Shown here in pieces: positions 1 to 9,116 of a DNA stretch of 64,000 nt. How positions within the stretch are numbered: position 1 is the stretch's first letter; each line of letters starts with the position of its first letter. The stretch lies in NCBI RefSeq assembly GCF_006715485.1, contig NZ_VFNH01000002.1, positions 1,817,537-1,881,536 of the forward strand, given 5' to 3'. The translations under genes were made by a program, and so were the position numbers. Origin of the DNA: Herbaspirillum sp. SJZ107. Lineage in GTDB: Bacteria; Pseudomonadota; Gammaproteobacteria; Burkholderiales; Burkholderiaceae_D. The notes beneath the pieces were generated by a model. That model saw only the letters and a program-made list of their open reading frames with translations, was not told the origin of the DNA and did not search any database.

Positions 1-597
1 ATGGCGGCCGGCGCCTGCAGCCTGCTGCTGGTGGCCCAGCTGGTGGCCTCGCATGTGCTGAACCGCGATTCGGACCCGGTGTTCGCCAAACTGTCGGCGC
101 TGCGCCAGGCGGGTGTGCCGGCCACGGTGGCCGCACCGATGCCCGTCGCGGCGCCGGCACGCACCGCCGCCTTCCTGGCGCCGGAAGTCGCCGCCGGCAA
201 GGTCACCGTCACCGAATCGGCCGCGCGCACCACGATCACGCTGCGCGGCGAAGGCATGTTCGGCTCCGGCAGCGCCGAGGTCAACGGCGACGTCGCGGGC
301 CTGCTCGGCCGCATCGGCGACGCCCTGAAGACGCTGCCCGGCAAGGTGCTGGTGATCGGCCATACCGACAATACCAAACCCGGCCTGTCGGCCCGCTTCC
401 CGTCGAACTACGATTTGTCCAAGGCCCGTGCGGCGGCCGTGATGGCGGCGCTGGCCACGCGGGCCGGTCCGCCGGAACGCTACAGCGTCGAGGGACGCGG
501 CGATGCCGAACCGCTGGTGCCGAACGACAGCCCGGCCGCGCGTGCGCGCAACCGCCGCGTCGAGCTGGTCGTGCTGGCGCCGGCCAGCGCCCCGTGA
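1..597 (+). CDS. tssL: TssL (DotU/IcmH) C-terminal part with OmpA domain, 5' truncated by window
   Basis: The reading frame is open from the first base, so this is the 3' end of a longer gene; 198 residues are visible. The first ~20 residues look like the end of a transmembrane helix, followed by an Ala/Pro-rich linker. The C-terminal ~100 residues are an OmpA-type peptidoglycan-binding domain: VIGHTDNTKP, an SKARAAAV helix and the terminal ARNRRVELVV are the usual signatures. TssL proteins with a C-terminal OmpA domain anchor the type VI secretion membrane complex to the cell wall. The next gene, 46 bases downstream on the same strand, is tssM, its usual partner, which supports the call over a free-standing OmpA protein. 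Confidence 0.85.
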   Translation: MAAGACSLLLVAQLVASHVLNRDSDPVFAKLSALRQAGVPATVAAPMPVAAPARTAAFLAPEVAAGKVTVTESAARTTITLRGEGMFGSGSAEVNGDVAGLLGRIGDALKTLPGKVLVIGHTDNTKPGLSARFPSNYDLSKARAAAVMAALATRAGPPERYSVEGRGDAEPLVPNDSPAARARNRRVELVVLAPASAP

Positions 598-643
598 ATA
601 CCCATCCTGTCATTGGCCGTACCGGCCGCATCGGCTATATATT

Positions 644-3600
644 ATGAAACGTCTGTTTTCCTGGCTCTTCAAGCGCGCGGTGCTGGCCTTCATCGGCGTG
701 CTGCTGCTGTCGCTGGTGTTCTGGTTCGAGGCGCCGCTGCTTGCCTTCGACGGCAAGGAGCCGTTTGCCGCCAGCAGCGTGCGCTGGTTCTTCGTATTCC
801 TGATGTTCGCGGCCTGGGCCGGCTGGCTCGGCTGGAAGGCCTTGTCCGCCTGGCTGGCCAACCGCAAGCTGATCGCGAGCATGGCCGCCGCCGATGCGCC
901 GGTGCCGGCTGGTGTCCCCGATCCGGCGGCGCTGCACGAGCAGGCGGCCCTGAAGCAGCGCATGGCGCAGGCGCTGGCGGTGCTGAAGAAGGCGGCACCC
1001 GGGAAGAAGGCGTGGGGCAGCCAGTATCTGTATCAGCTGCCGTGGTACATGTTCGTCGGCGCCCCCGGCAGCGGCAAGACCACCAGTCTGCTGCATTCGG
1101 GCCTGCGCTTCCCGCTGGCCGAGGCCATGGGGCCGGGCGCCATCGGCGGCGTCGGCGGCACGCGCCAGTGCGACTGGTGGTTCACCGACGAGGCGGTGCT
1201 GCTCGATACGGCCGGCCGCTACACTACCCAGGACAGCGATGCCCAGGCCGACCAGGCGGGCTGGCACGGTTTTCTCGCGCTGCTGAAGAAGCACCGGCCG
1301 CGCCGTCCGATCGACGGCGTCATCGTGGCGCTGTCGGTCGCCGACCTGCTGCAGCAGGGCCCCGCCGCGCGCCAGGCCCAGGCCGCGGCGATCCGTGCCC
1401 GCATCAAGGAACTGCACGAGAAGCTCGGGACCCGTTTTCCCGTGTACGTCACGGTGACCAAGTGCGACCTGCTGGCCGGTTTCACCGAATTCTTCGATCC
1501 GCTGGGGCGTGAAGAGCGTGCCCAGGTGTGGGGCATGACTTTTCCGGCGGCGACGGAAGGCGCCGCGCTGGCGGAATTTCCGGCGCGCTTCCTCGAACTC
1601 GAACAGCAGTTGCAGGCGCGGGTGCTGACGCGCATGCAGGACGAGCGCGACCTGCAGCGGCGTGCCTTGCTGTACCGTTTTCCGCAACAGTTCGCGGGCC
1701 TGGGCGAGGTGCTCGGCGGCTTCCTGGGCGCGGTGTTCGAACCGACCCGCTACGAGCCGAGCGCCCTGCTGCGCGGCGTGTACTTCACCAGCGGGACCCA
1801 GGAGGGCAGCCCGATCGACCGCGTGATGGGCGCGCTGGCCGCGACCTTCGGCCTGGACCGCAAGGTGCTGCCGCCGAATGCGGCCAGCGGCCGCAGTTAT
1901 TTCATCACCAATCTGCTGCGCGAGCTGATCTTCAAGGAAGCGGGACTGGCCGGCATCGATGGCGCCTTCGAGGCACGCCAGCGGCGCCTGCGCTGGCTGG
2001 GGGCGGGCGCCGCCGGCGTGCTGTTCGCGCTGCTGGTGGCCGGCCTGGCCACCAGTTTCGTGCACAACGGGCAAACCGTGCGCGAGGTCGACGCACGCGC
2101 CGACGCGCTCGACAAGCTGGTGCGGGCCGCGCCCGCGGACGGCTCGGCACTGGGCATCCTGCCGATGCTGAACGCGGCGCGCGCACTGCCTGGCGGCCAT
2201 GACGAACGCGATGCCAGCGTCCCGCTATCGAGCCGCTTCGGCCTGAACCAGCGCGACAAGCTCGGCGCCGGTGCCGAACTGGCTTACCAGCGCCTGCTGC
2301 GATCGAGCATGTTGCCGCGCGTGGCGGCGCGCCTGGAAGACGTCCTGCGCCGCGGCGACGCCAACAGCCAGGAGCAGCTCTACGAAGCGCTGCGCGTGTA
2401 CCTCATGCTGGGCCAGCCGACGCATCTCGATGCCGACTCGGTCCTGGCCTGGCTGGCCTTCGACTGGCGCCGTAGCCTGCCGGATGCCAGCGCCGAGCAG
2501 CGCGACCAGCTGCTCGCCCACGCCGGCGCGCTGCTGGAGACGGCCGGCGGCGGCGCCGAGCCGCCCCTGCTGGATGCCGCCCTCGTCGCCAGGGTGCGCG
2601 CCACGCTGGCCATGATGCCGCTGCCCGAGCGCGTTTACAACCGGCTCAAGCGCATGGTCGCCCAGGCCAAACTGCCGGAGTTTTCGGTCAACCGGGCAGT
2701 GGGGCGCGACGTCTCGGCCGTGTTGGCGCGCAAGAGCGGCGAGCCGCTCACACGCGGCATCCCGGGTGTGTTCAGCGTGGCCGGCTACCGTGAACTGCTC
2801 AAGCAGTCGCCCGGCGCGCTGGCCGACATCGCCAAGGACAGCTGGGTGCTGGACCGCCGCGAAGCCGAAGGCGCCCTGGGTGCGCTCACCGGCGACCAGA
2901 TGCACGCCGCCGTGCTGCAGCTGTATTACGCCGATTACATCCGGGCCTGGGACGCGATGCTGGCCGACGTGCGGATCGCGCCGTTTTCCAGCCTCGACCA
3001 GGGCGCACGCATCACCAACGCGCTGGCCGCGGCCGACTCGCCGCTCAAGGCCTTCCTGACGGCGGCCGCGCGCGAAACCACGCTCGACGGCGCAAGCGGC
3101 AAGGGGGCGGCGGCACTCGACGCCGCGGTGCGCAGCAAGCTGTCGGCCGCACGCCAGAAACTCGAAGCGGCACTCGGCGGTGGCGATGACGCGGCGCCCG
3201 AGCCGGCGGCGAAGACCGGCACCCCGGTCGACCAGCATTTCGAGACGCTGCACAAGCTGGTCGGCAGCGCTGCCGCCCCGGGACCGCTCGACGCACAGCT
3301 GGCGCTGCTCAAGGACGCCTCGCAATACTTCGATGCCGCCGACAAGGCGCGTCGCGCCGGTACGCCCGCGCCTGCCGGCGATGCGCTGCAAAAGGTCAAG
3401 CGCGCCGCCGAAGGGACGCCGGCGCCGCTGGGCGACATGCTTGCCAACGTCGACAGCGCCGGTTCGGGCCTGACGCTCGACAGCGAACGCGCGCGCATCC
3501 AGGCCTTGTGGGCGGCGGAAGCCGCGCCGTTCTGCCGCGATGCGATCGCCGGACGCTACCCAATGGTGCGCAGCGCCACCAGGGATGCCACGCCGGACGA

Positions 3601-4189
3601 TTTCGGCAAGTTCTTTGGCCCGGGCGGTATCATGGACGATTTCTTCAGCAAGAACCTGGCCGCGCAAGTGGACATGTCGGGGCCGCAGTGGAAATGGCGC
3701 GGCACCGGCGAGGCGCCGGTCGGCATCGGCCAGGACGTGCTGAACCAGTTCCAGCGCGCCGCACGCCTGCGCGAGATGTTCTTCGGTGCCGGCGGACGCC
3801 AGCCTTCGCTGCGCTTCGAGCTGTTGCCGCAAGCGGCCGATCCGGCCTTGACGAAGGTCGTGCTCGACATCGACGGCCAGCCGGTCCTGTACAGCGCCGG
3901 CACCCCGGCACGGCCGGTCCCGGTCACGCTCCCGTCGGGCAAAGGCGGCAGCCTGGTCCACCTGGAAGCCACGCCGGCGCTGCGCGCCGACCTGCGCACC
4001 GAGGGGCCATGGGCCTGGTTCCGCATGCTGGACAAGGGCGTGCTGCAGCCTGGCGCGCAGGGCGAGCGCTACACCTTGACGTTCGACCTCGACGGCCACA
4101 AGATGACTTACCAGCTCACCGCCAGCAGCGTGATCAACCCGTTCCGGCGCGAGGCGCTGGAACAGTTCCGCTGCCCGGCGGCCTGGTGA
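644..4189 (+). CDS. tssM: TssM (IcmF), type VI secretion inner-membrane protein
   Basis: 1181 residues, the usual TssM size. The ATG at 644 gives a short basic N-terminus followed by two hydrophobic helices (about residues 10-28 and 44-62), as in IcmF proteins. A Walker A motif GAPGSGKTT lies at about residues 139-147, followed by LLDTAGRY and the VTKCDL nucleotide-binding motif. A third membrane helix near residue 460 separates the cytoplasmic NTPase part from the long periplasmic region. TssM spans the inner membrane and links TssL to the outer-membrane lipoprotein TssJ. The Walker A motif is intact, so ATP or GTP binding is plausible. The upstream reading frame before 644 overlaps tssL and is not expected to be translated. 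Confidence 0.95.
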   Translation: MKRLFSWLFKRAVLAFIGVLLLSLVFWFEAPLLAFDGKEPFAASSVRWFFVFLMFAAWAGWLGWKALSAWLANRKLIASMAAADAPVPAGVPDPAALHEQAALKQRMAQALAVLKKAAPGKKAWGSQYLYQLPWYMFVGAPGSGKTTSLLHSGLRFPLAEAMGPGAIGGVGGTRQCDWWFTDEAVLLDTAGRYTTQDSDAQADQAGWHGFLALLKKHRPRRPIDGVIVALSVADLLQQGPAARQAQAAAIRARIKELHEKLGTRFPVYVTVTKCDLLAGFTEFFDPLGREERAQVWGMTFPAATEGAALAEFPARFLELEQQLQARVLTRMQDERDLQRRALLYRFPQQFAGLGEVLGGFLGAVFEPTRYEPSALLRGVYFTSGTQEGSPIDRVMGALAATFGLDRKVLPPNAASGRSYFITNLLRELIFKEAGLAGIDGAFEARQRRLRWLGAGAAGVLFALLVAGLATSFVHNGQTVREVDARADALDKLVRAAPADGSALGILPMLNAARALPGGHDERDASVPLSSRFGLNQRDKLGAGAELAYQRLLRSSMLPRVAARLEDVLRRGDANSQEQLYEALRVYLMLGQPTHLDADSVLAWLAFDWRRSLPDASAEQRDQLLAHAGALLETAGGGAEPPLLDAALVARVRATLAMMPLPERVYNRLKRMVAQAKLPEFSVNRAVGRDVSAVLARKSGEPLTRGIPGVFSVAGYRELLKQSPGALADIAKDSWVLDRREAEGALGALTGDQMHAAVLQLYYADYIRAWDAMLADVRIAPFSSLDQGARITNALAAADSPLKAFLTAAARETTLDGASGKGAAALDAAVRSKLSAARQKLEAALGGGDDAAPEPAAKTGTPVDQHFETLHKLVGSAAAPGPLDAQLALLKDASQYFDAADKARRAGTPAPAGDALQKVKRAAEGTPAPLGDMLANVDSAGSGLTLDSERARIQALWAAEAAPFCRDAIAGRYPMVRSATRDATPDDFGKFFGPGGIMDDFFSKNLAAQVDMSGPQWKWRGTGEAPVGIGQDVLNQFQRAARLREMFFGAGGRQPSLRFELLPQAADPALTKVVLDIDGQPVLYSAGTPARPVPVTLPSGKGGSLVHLEATPALRADLRTEGPWAWFRMLDKGVLQPGAQGERYTLTFDLDGHKMTYQLTASSVINPFRREALEQFRCPAAW

Positions 4190-4194
4190 TTCCG

Positions 4195-4872
4195 ATGGGT
4201 GCGCGGGCGCCGGGCTTCTTCGGCAAGCTGCGCAGCCATGGCGATTTCGTGTCGCGCCGGCTGCCGCCCGCCATGCAGTCGGCATTCGATGGCTGGCTGC
4301 AGGCCTCCCTGGTGCGCAGCCGGGCCGCGCTCGGCGCAGACTGGACGCCGACCTGGGCAAGCAGTCCCTTGTGGCGCTTCGTGCTGGCGCCTGGCCTGTG
4401 CGGCACCCGGGCCTGGTGCGGGATCATGATGCCCAGCGCCGACCGGGTCGGACGATGTTTTCCCCTGGTGCTGGCGGCCGGCCTGGACGACGTACCGTCG
4501 CTTGCCGACTGCCTGACAGGGCACGCCGCCTGGTTCGCGCGGCTGGAAGACCTGGCGCTGTCGTCGCTCGACGAGGGTTTTTCGATGGATGCGTTCGATA
4601 CCGCGCTGCAGGCGCTGGATGGCGCGCCGCGCCCGGCAATGGCCGTGGCAAGGGCGGGGCCGGCTGGCCCGCGGGTGGCGGCCTTGCCCAGTGGCCTGGT
4701 GCCGCCCCTGGCCGGCGCCGGCATGGCCGGGTGCAGCGCCTGGTGGACCGACGGATCGGCGCAGGTCGCGCCCAGCCTGGCGCTATGCCCGGGCCTGCCG
4801 CCGGCGGCGGGATTTGCCGCGCTGCTCGACGGGCAGTGGCAAGCGCATGGATGGCCGGCGGCGCTGCCTTAG
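4195..4872 (+). CDS. tagF: TagF-type T6SS-associated protein
   Basis: 225 residues. The N-terminus GFFGKLRSHGDFVSRRLP is the hallmark of the TagF/ImpM (BMA_A0400, DUF2094) family, and TagF normally follows tssM. TagF is known to repress T6SS assembly post-translationally, in some species in opposition to the PpkA/PppA phosphorylation pathway, whose apparent genes face it here. The ATG at 4195 lies five bases after the tssM stop. An in-frame GTG at 4186 would overlap that stop and is the alternative start; neither has a strong Shine-Dalgarno, so translation is probably coupled to tssM. It converges with the phosphatase gene across a 19-base gap. Confidence 0.9.
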   Translation: MGARAPGFFGKLRSHGDFVSRRLPPAMQSAFDGWLQASLVRSRAALGADWTPTWASSPLWRFVLAPGLCGTRAWCGIMMPSADRVGRCFPLVLAAGLDDVPSLADCLTGHAAWFARLEDLALSSLDEGFSMDAFDTALQALDGAPRPAMAVARAGPAGPRVAALPSGLVPPLAGAGMAGCSAWWTDGSAQVAPSLALCPGLPPAAGFAALLDGQWQAHGWPAALP

Positions 4873-4891
4873 AGCGTCGGGCGCTGGCCGT

Positions 4892-5743
4892 TCAAGCCGG
4901 CCCGCACAGCGCGACCAGCACCGTGATGTTGTCGCGCGCGCCGTAGCGCTTGGCCGTCTCGATCAGCCGGTCGCACAGTGCCGGCAGGTTGCCGGCGTGG
5001 GCATCGGCCAGGGTAGCCTGGATTTCTCCATGCGGCACGCTGCCGTGCAGGCCGTCGCTGCACAGCATCAGGACATCGTCGGGAACCATCATGTGTGAAC
5101 GCACCTCGGGCGTGACGGCGGCCGACGGCCCGACCGCCTGCAGCAGCAGGTTGCGGGCAGGGAGCCGGTCGACCATGCCGGCTTCCAGCGCCTGCTGGTA
5201 CAGGGTCTGGTCGCGCGTGAGCTGTTCGAGGACGCCGCCGCGCAAGCGGTACAGGCGGCTGTCGCCGACGTGGAAGGACACCATGGGCGTGGCGAACGGA
5301 TGCGGCCCGGGCGGGCGCCACAGGCCGGTCAGGGTCGCGCCCATGCCGCCGCCATCGGACCGGCCGCGCGCGCAATTCTGCGCATACAGGATGCTGTTGG
5401 CATGTTCGACCGCCGCATGCAGGAGGCGCACGGCGCCAGCCGCCGGATCGGACCAGGTGGCATCGGGATCGTCAGCTGCAATGCCGCGCGCGCTTTCCCG
5501 CGCGAGCGCCGGCGCATGCTGTGCCAGGTAGGCGCGCAAGGCCGTCAGAACGCCGGCGCTGGCCACTTCGCCGGCCGCATGGCCACCCATCCCGTCCGCC
5601 ACCATCGCCACGCCGAGCGCTTCGTCGATCAGGAAGTTGTCTTCGTTGGTTTCGCGCACCGGCCCGACATCGGTGGCGCCAAAGGCCACGCCCAGCGACA
5701 GGCGATGCACGCGCATCGGAGACAGCGGAATCGGCATCGGCAT
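4892..5743 (-). CDS. PP2C-family Ser/Thr phosphatase (PppA/Stp1-like)
   Basis: 283 residues with all the metal-coordinating PP2C motifs: RETNEDNF, VADGMGGHAAGE, GDSRLYRL, CSDGLHG and GARDNITV. No signal peptide or membrane helix, so it is cytoplasmic. The start is set at 5743 (MPMPIPLS); the frame is open further upstream only because it runs into the kinase gene. It lies 17 bases after the kinase stop and is almost certainly co-transcribed with it. Kinase-phosphatase pairs beside T6SS genes form the threonine phosphorylation pathway in Pseudomonas aeruginosa (PpkA/PppA). That role is inferred from position, and a general Stp1-type phosphatase remains possible. Confidence 0.9.
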   Translation of the reverse strand: MPMPIPLSPMRVHRLSLGVAFGATDVGPVRETNEDNFLIDEALGVAMVADGMGGHAAGEVASAGVLTALRAYLAQHAPALARESARGIAADDPDATWSDPAAGAVRLLHAAVEHANSILYAQNCARGRSDGGGMGATLTGLWRPPGPHPFATPMVSFHVGDSRLYRLRGGVLEQLTRDQTLYQQALEAGMVDRLPARNLLLQAVGPSAAVTPEVRSHMMVPDDVLMLCSDGLHGSVPHGEIQATLADAHAGNLPALCDRLIETAKRYGARDNITVLVALCGPA

Positions 5744-5760
5744 GGCGTCACGGTCCTTGT

Positions 5761-7215
5761 TCAAGTATCGGCATCGCGCAGGAAGCGCGTGCGCTGGTCG
5801 GGGTTGTCGATGTGGCTCGCCAGCAGCCGGAGAAATTCGGCCCTGTCGCAGGTCTGCTTCATGGCGCGCCTGGCGACGATGCGCGCGATTGGCCCGATCA
5901 GGACGACCAGCCTGGTCGCGGTCGCGTCGGCCCACGCTTCATCGAAGGGAGCCGGCGCGCGGATCGCCGACGCTGCCGGCGGCAAGCTTGCGGATACCGT
6001 TCCGATCGCTCCCGGCGAACTCGCGGTCACCGGCAGACCGGCGCCGGTGCCGTTGGCCAGCAGCTTTTTCTTGAGTAGTTCGAGCGACTGCTGGAACTCG
6101 ATCCGGCCCACATCGGATGGGATATGCGGCAGCAGCAGGGTGCCCAGCGCGTCGAGGCCATCGGCGCTGTCGGCGACCTTCTTGAGCAGGAACCTGGCCA
6201 TCGGACCGATCTGGCGCGCCAGGCTGGTTTCGACCTCGGGAAATGCCTGGCGCTTCCAGGGCGTCATGGTGTCCATGCCGGTACCGGTGCCTGCGGACAC
6301 GACGCTGTGCGACGCGGCCAGGTCCGGCAGGCCGGCGGCGAGCACCGTGCGGTCATCGTCCGCCATGCGGGTGGCGTCCGGGTCGGCGCCGGCGCCGGCT
6401 CCCTCGCGTGCCGCGGCCAGCAGGGCCTCATGGAACGCGCGCGCCGATGGGTAGCGCTCGCCCTGTGCCTTGGCCAGCGCGGTGGTTACCACGCGGTCGA
6501 AGCGCGTGCCCAGGGCCGGTGCCAGCTGCGAGGGTGCTTGCGGATGGTCGTTGAGAATCTGCTGCATGACGACTGCGGCGCTGCCCGTAAACGGCCGCGC
6601 GCCGGTCAGCAGCTGATACAGCACGATTCCGGCCGAGAACACGTCGGAGCGGCCGTCGACCGGTTCGCCCCGAAACTGTTCGGGCGGCATGTAGCTTGGC
6701 GTGCCGACCATCGACCCGGCCTGGGTCAGGGTCGAGGACTCGATGCGGGCAATGCCGAAGTCGCTGATTTTCAGCTGGGCGGCCGAAGTGATCAACAGGT
6801 TTGCCGGTTTGATATCGCGGTGTACGACGCCGCGCGCATGCGCGTAGTCGAGTCCTTGCAGCAGGTCGCCCATCCAGGCCAGCACGCGCGGCAGGGCGGT
6901 CGGGCGGCTGGCCACGAGCAGCGTATCGAGCGCGCTGCCTTCGACGAACTCCATCGCGATGTAAGCCGATTCGTCGTCTTCGCCATAATCGAACACGGTG
7001 ACGATGTTCGGATGGCTCAGGCGTCCGGCGGCCTGGGCTTCGTTCTTGAAGCGGCTGATCAGGTCGGCCTGCTGGCCATCCGTGAACAATTCCTTGCGAA
7101 TGGTCTTGAGCGCCACCACGCGTTCGATCCAGGGGTCAAAGGCCTTGTAGACCACGCCCATCGCGCCTTTTCCGAGCACGCTGTCGATGCGGTATTTCCC
7201 GAGTTGCGCGATCAT
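5761..7215 (-). CDS. Hanks-type Ser/Thr protein kinase with duplicated C-terminal module
   Basis: 484 residues. Residues 7-270 are a complete kinase domain: glycine loop GKGAMG at 15-20, ATP-binding K37, catalytic HRDIKPAN with D134, and DFG at 152-154. After a low-complexity linker the C-terminus carries two related helical segments, one around LARQIGPMARFLLKK and one around RLVVLIGPIARIVARR. Each is followed about 20 residues later by a similar stretch (LLLPHI, LLASHI). No clear transmembrane helix is present, so unlike PpkA it is probably cytoplasmic. It sits between the haem sensor (9 bases upstream) and the PP2C gene, giving a sensor-kinase-phosphatase operon facing T6SS genes. The substrate is unknown. 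Confidence 0.9.
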   Translation of the reverse strand: MIAQLGKYRIDSVLGKGAMGVVYKAFDPWIERVVALKTIRKELFTDGQQADLISRFKNEAQAAGRLSHPNIVTVFDYGEDDESAYIAMEFVEGSALDTLLVASRPTALPRVLAWMGDLLQGLDYAHARGVVHRDIKPANLLITSAAQLKISDFGIARIESSTLTQAGSMVGTPSYMPPEQFRGEPVDGRSDVFSAGIVLYQLLTGARPFTGSAAVVMQQILNDHPQAPSQLAPALGTRFDRVVTTALAKAQGERYPSARAFHEALLAAAREGAGAGADPDATRMADDDRTVLAAGLPDLAASHSVVSAGTGTGMDTMTPWKRQAFPEVETSLARQIGPMARFLLKKVADSADGLDALGTLLLPHIPSDVGRIEFQQSLELLKKKLLANGTGAGLPVTASSPGAIGTVSASLPPAASAIRAPAPFDEAWADATATRLVVLIGPIARIVARRAMKQTCDRAEFLRLLASHIDNPDQRTRFLRDADT

Positions 7216-7224
7216 CGTTCTACC

Positions 7225-8103
7225 TTATTCCTGCAGCATCTTCATGGCCGAAGCGAGGCTGGCGCGCATGCGCGCGAACGAGCGGGCCAGGGCCGACAGT
7301 TCGTCGCTGCCGTCGACCTCGAATTCCTCGGCGTTGAATTCGCCCAGGCTGACCTGGTCGGCCAGCAGCGACATCCTGGTGATCCGGCGCGTGACGAAAT
7401 AGTGGACCATGACATTCAGTGCGATGAACAGGAACACGAAGATGACCAGCATCGACAGCATGTAAGTGCGCAGCATCGCGCCGGCGCGGCGCAGCGGCAC
7501 TTCCATCGGCACCGACACGACCTGCGCACCGACGATTTCCATGTGCTTCCAGCCGAAGCCGTTGTTGCGGCCGTAGATGTCGGTCATGGTTTTCGGCGCC
7601 GCATCGGGGACGCTGTGGCAACGCAGGCAGGCTTCGTTCTTGATCTGCAGCGGACGCGCCACGTACAGCGCGGGACCGATTGCCGTGTCGCGCTGGCCGA
7701 CCAGTTCGGCCAGCGCAGGCTTCGCGCGCAGGGTGTTGACCAGGTCCGCTTCCCAGTCCGCGGCGCGGTCACGCAGGTTGGTCGGATTCAGCGTGGCTTC
7801 CTTGTACGTGAAGTCCGGGTATTGCTTGAGCAGTTGGCCCAGCTGTTCGGTGGCGGCAAACGAGGGAATCGATTGTGGAAGGAATTCGTACTTCAGCCGC
7901 GTGTCCAGCAGCGGCACGATCTGGGTCGCCGTATAGCTGCGTGCCGCGAGCGCGGACTGCATCAGCACGCGCGCGCTCTGCAGCGTCTCTTCCCGCGCGT
8001 TTTGCTGCAGCAGGTAGTTGGTCACGATGCATGCGGCACCGAAACCGATGCCGAAGACCGCCAGGAAGACGATATTGAATTTCGCAGCAATCGACAATTT
8101 CAT
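7225..8103 (-). CDS. Membrane sensor with Tll0287-like (DUF3365) haem domain and HAMP domain, no output domain
   Basis: 292 residues. A transmembrane helix at about 7-27 is followed by a periplasmic domain containing a single c-type haem motif CLRCH (C159, C162, H163), then a second helix at about 211-233 and a HAMP domain (about 234-286). This is the DUF3365/Tll0287-like sensor layout. The protein stops right after HAMP, with no histidine kinase, cyclase or methyl-accepting region, so it must act through a partner. The kinase gene begins 9 bases downstream, which makes it the obvious candidate. Haem attachment would allow redox, NO or CO sensing. That input is inference from the motif. Confidence 0.85.
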   Translation of the reverse strand: MKLSIAAKFNIVFLAVFGIGFGAACIVTNYLLQQNAREETLQSARVLMQSALAARSYTATQIVPLLDTRLKYEFLPQSIPSFAATEQLGQLLKQYPDFTYKEATLNPTNLRDRAADWEADLVNTLRAKPALAELVGQRDTAIGPALYVARPLQIKNEACLRCHSVPDAAPKTMTDIYGRNNGFGWKHMEIVGAQVVSVPMEVPLRRAGAMLRTYMLSMLVIFVFLFIALNVMVHYFVTRRITRMSLLADQVSLGEFNAEEFEVDGSDELSALARSFARMRASLASAMKMLQE

Positions 8104-8151
8104 GGAATGTGGTCCCGAGACAGGTTAGTGGGAGCGCGTCGGTGCAGGCGT

Positions 8152-8907
8152 TCAGCGTGGCGCCGGCGTGAAAGGGCTGAAGCGGCGCTGCACCTGCTGG
8201 CGCAGCGAAGGCTGTTCGGCCAGCCACGGCGCCAGTTCGGCAAAGGTAGCCCGGCGCTCGCGTCTGGGGGGCCTTGTCGGCCCTTTGACCGCCACCGGGA
8301 TCAGCACGTCGAGAAACGCGCGCGGCATCCCGGCAAGAAAATCCCTGGACGGCCGCGTTGCCAGTCTCAGGGGCACAGTCCCGTTCTTGACGCCAAATTG
8401 TTCGCGCGGCACCTTGCCGCCCCGTTGCACCTTGCCGTCGGCCAGTTCGGTCACGGGCAGGTCGCTCGATTCGGGGAACAGCTCGCTCGTGCCAGGCACG
8501 ACATGCAGCGTCACCGTGGCACCGGTGCTGTCGAACTGGACGCCGCCGGTCGACAGGCGCACTCCGTGCGGGACGGCCCCGCGGACCTTCAACCATCCCT
8601 TGAGCAAGACCAGCTCCATACCGCGCCCGATAAACACTTGGGAATCGGGTCCGACAGCAACGGTCGATCCTGCGAAGTCCAGCTGGATTGTCGCGTTGCC
8701 GGAATCGATCACGTCATCCGCCCGTAATGCGGTGCCGCGGCCGGCGCTGTACATGCCGGTATCGCGCACCAGGTGGACGGCCTGCTCGGCGAACGTGATT
8801 GCAATGGGAATGGGCGTTGCGGCGAAGACAGACGCCGGGGCAAAGAGGGAGCAGAGCAAGGCAGCGGGTGCGATCCAGCACGACAATCCAGGAACGCATC
8901 GACTCAC
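8152..8907 (-). CDS. Secreted FecR-domain protein
   Basis: 251 residues from a GTG start at 8907, preceded by a CGGGAG ribosome site at suitable spacing. The frame extends upstream to 9120, but that part overlaps the preceding gene and shows no signal peptide, whereas the GTG start gives a good one (cleavage near residue 29 after SVFA). The mature N-terminal half fits the FecR beta fold: a GRGTALRADDVIDSG stretch, then IQLDFAGSTVAVGPDS. The C-terminal ~60 residues are Arg/Pro-rich. FecR-fold proteins bind ligands or cell-wall components and often signal to neighbours. It is first in the four-gene operon with the haem sensor, kinase and phosphatase. Confidence 0.75.
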   Translation of the reverse strand: MSRCVPGLSCWIAPAALLCSLFAPASVFAATPIPIAITFAEQAVHLVRDTGMYSAGRGTALRADDVIDSGNATIQLDFAGSTVAVGPDSQVFIGRGMELVLLKGWLKVRGAVPHGVRLSTGGVQFDSTGATVTLHVVPGTSELFPESSDLPVTELADGKVQRGGKVPREQFGVKNGTVPLRLATRPSRDFLAGMPRAFLDVLIPVAVKGPTRPPRRERRATFAELAPWLAEQPSLRQQVQRRFSPFTPAPR

Positions 8908-9116
8908 ATTGACTCCCGGGAGAACATCGAACAATATCGGACCATTCGGCCAGGCGCGCTGGCAGCAAAAATGTTCCATTATTCTACAGTATTGTCTACC
9001 GGATATGGAGTGATTGAGCTTCGACTGCCCGGATTGACACAAACAACCAACAGCCCGGGGCAACGGGGAACTGTGCTGACGCTTCGGCGGCAATGCCTCC
9101 CGGCCGCCGGTCAGCG

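Noticed and set aside
2225..4360. 711-codon frame antisense to tssM
   Set aside because: Composition (Arg, Gln, His rich) and lack of motifs mark it as a shadow of tssM.
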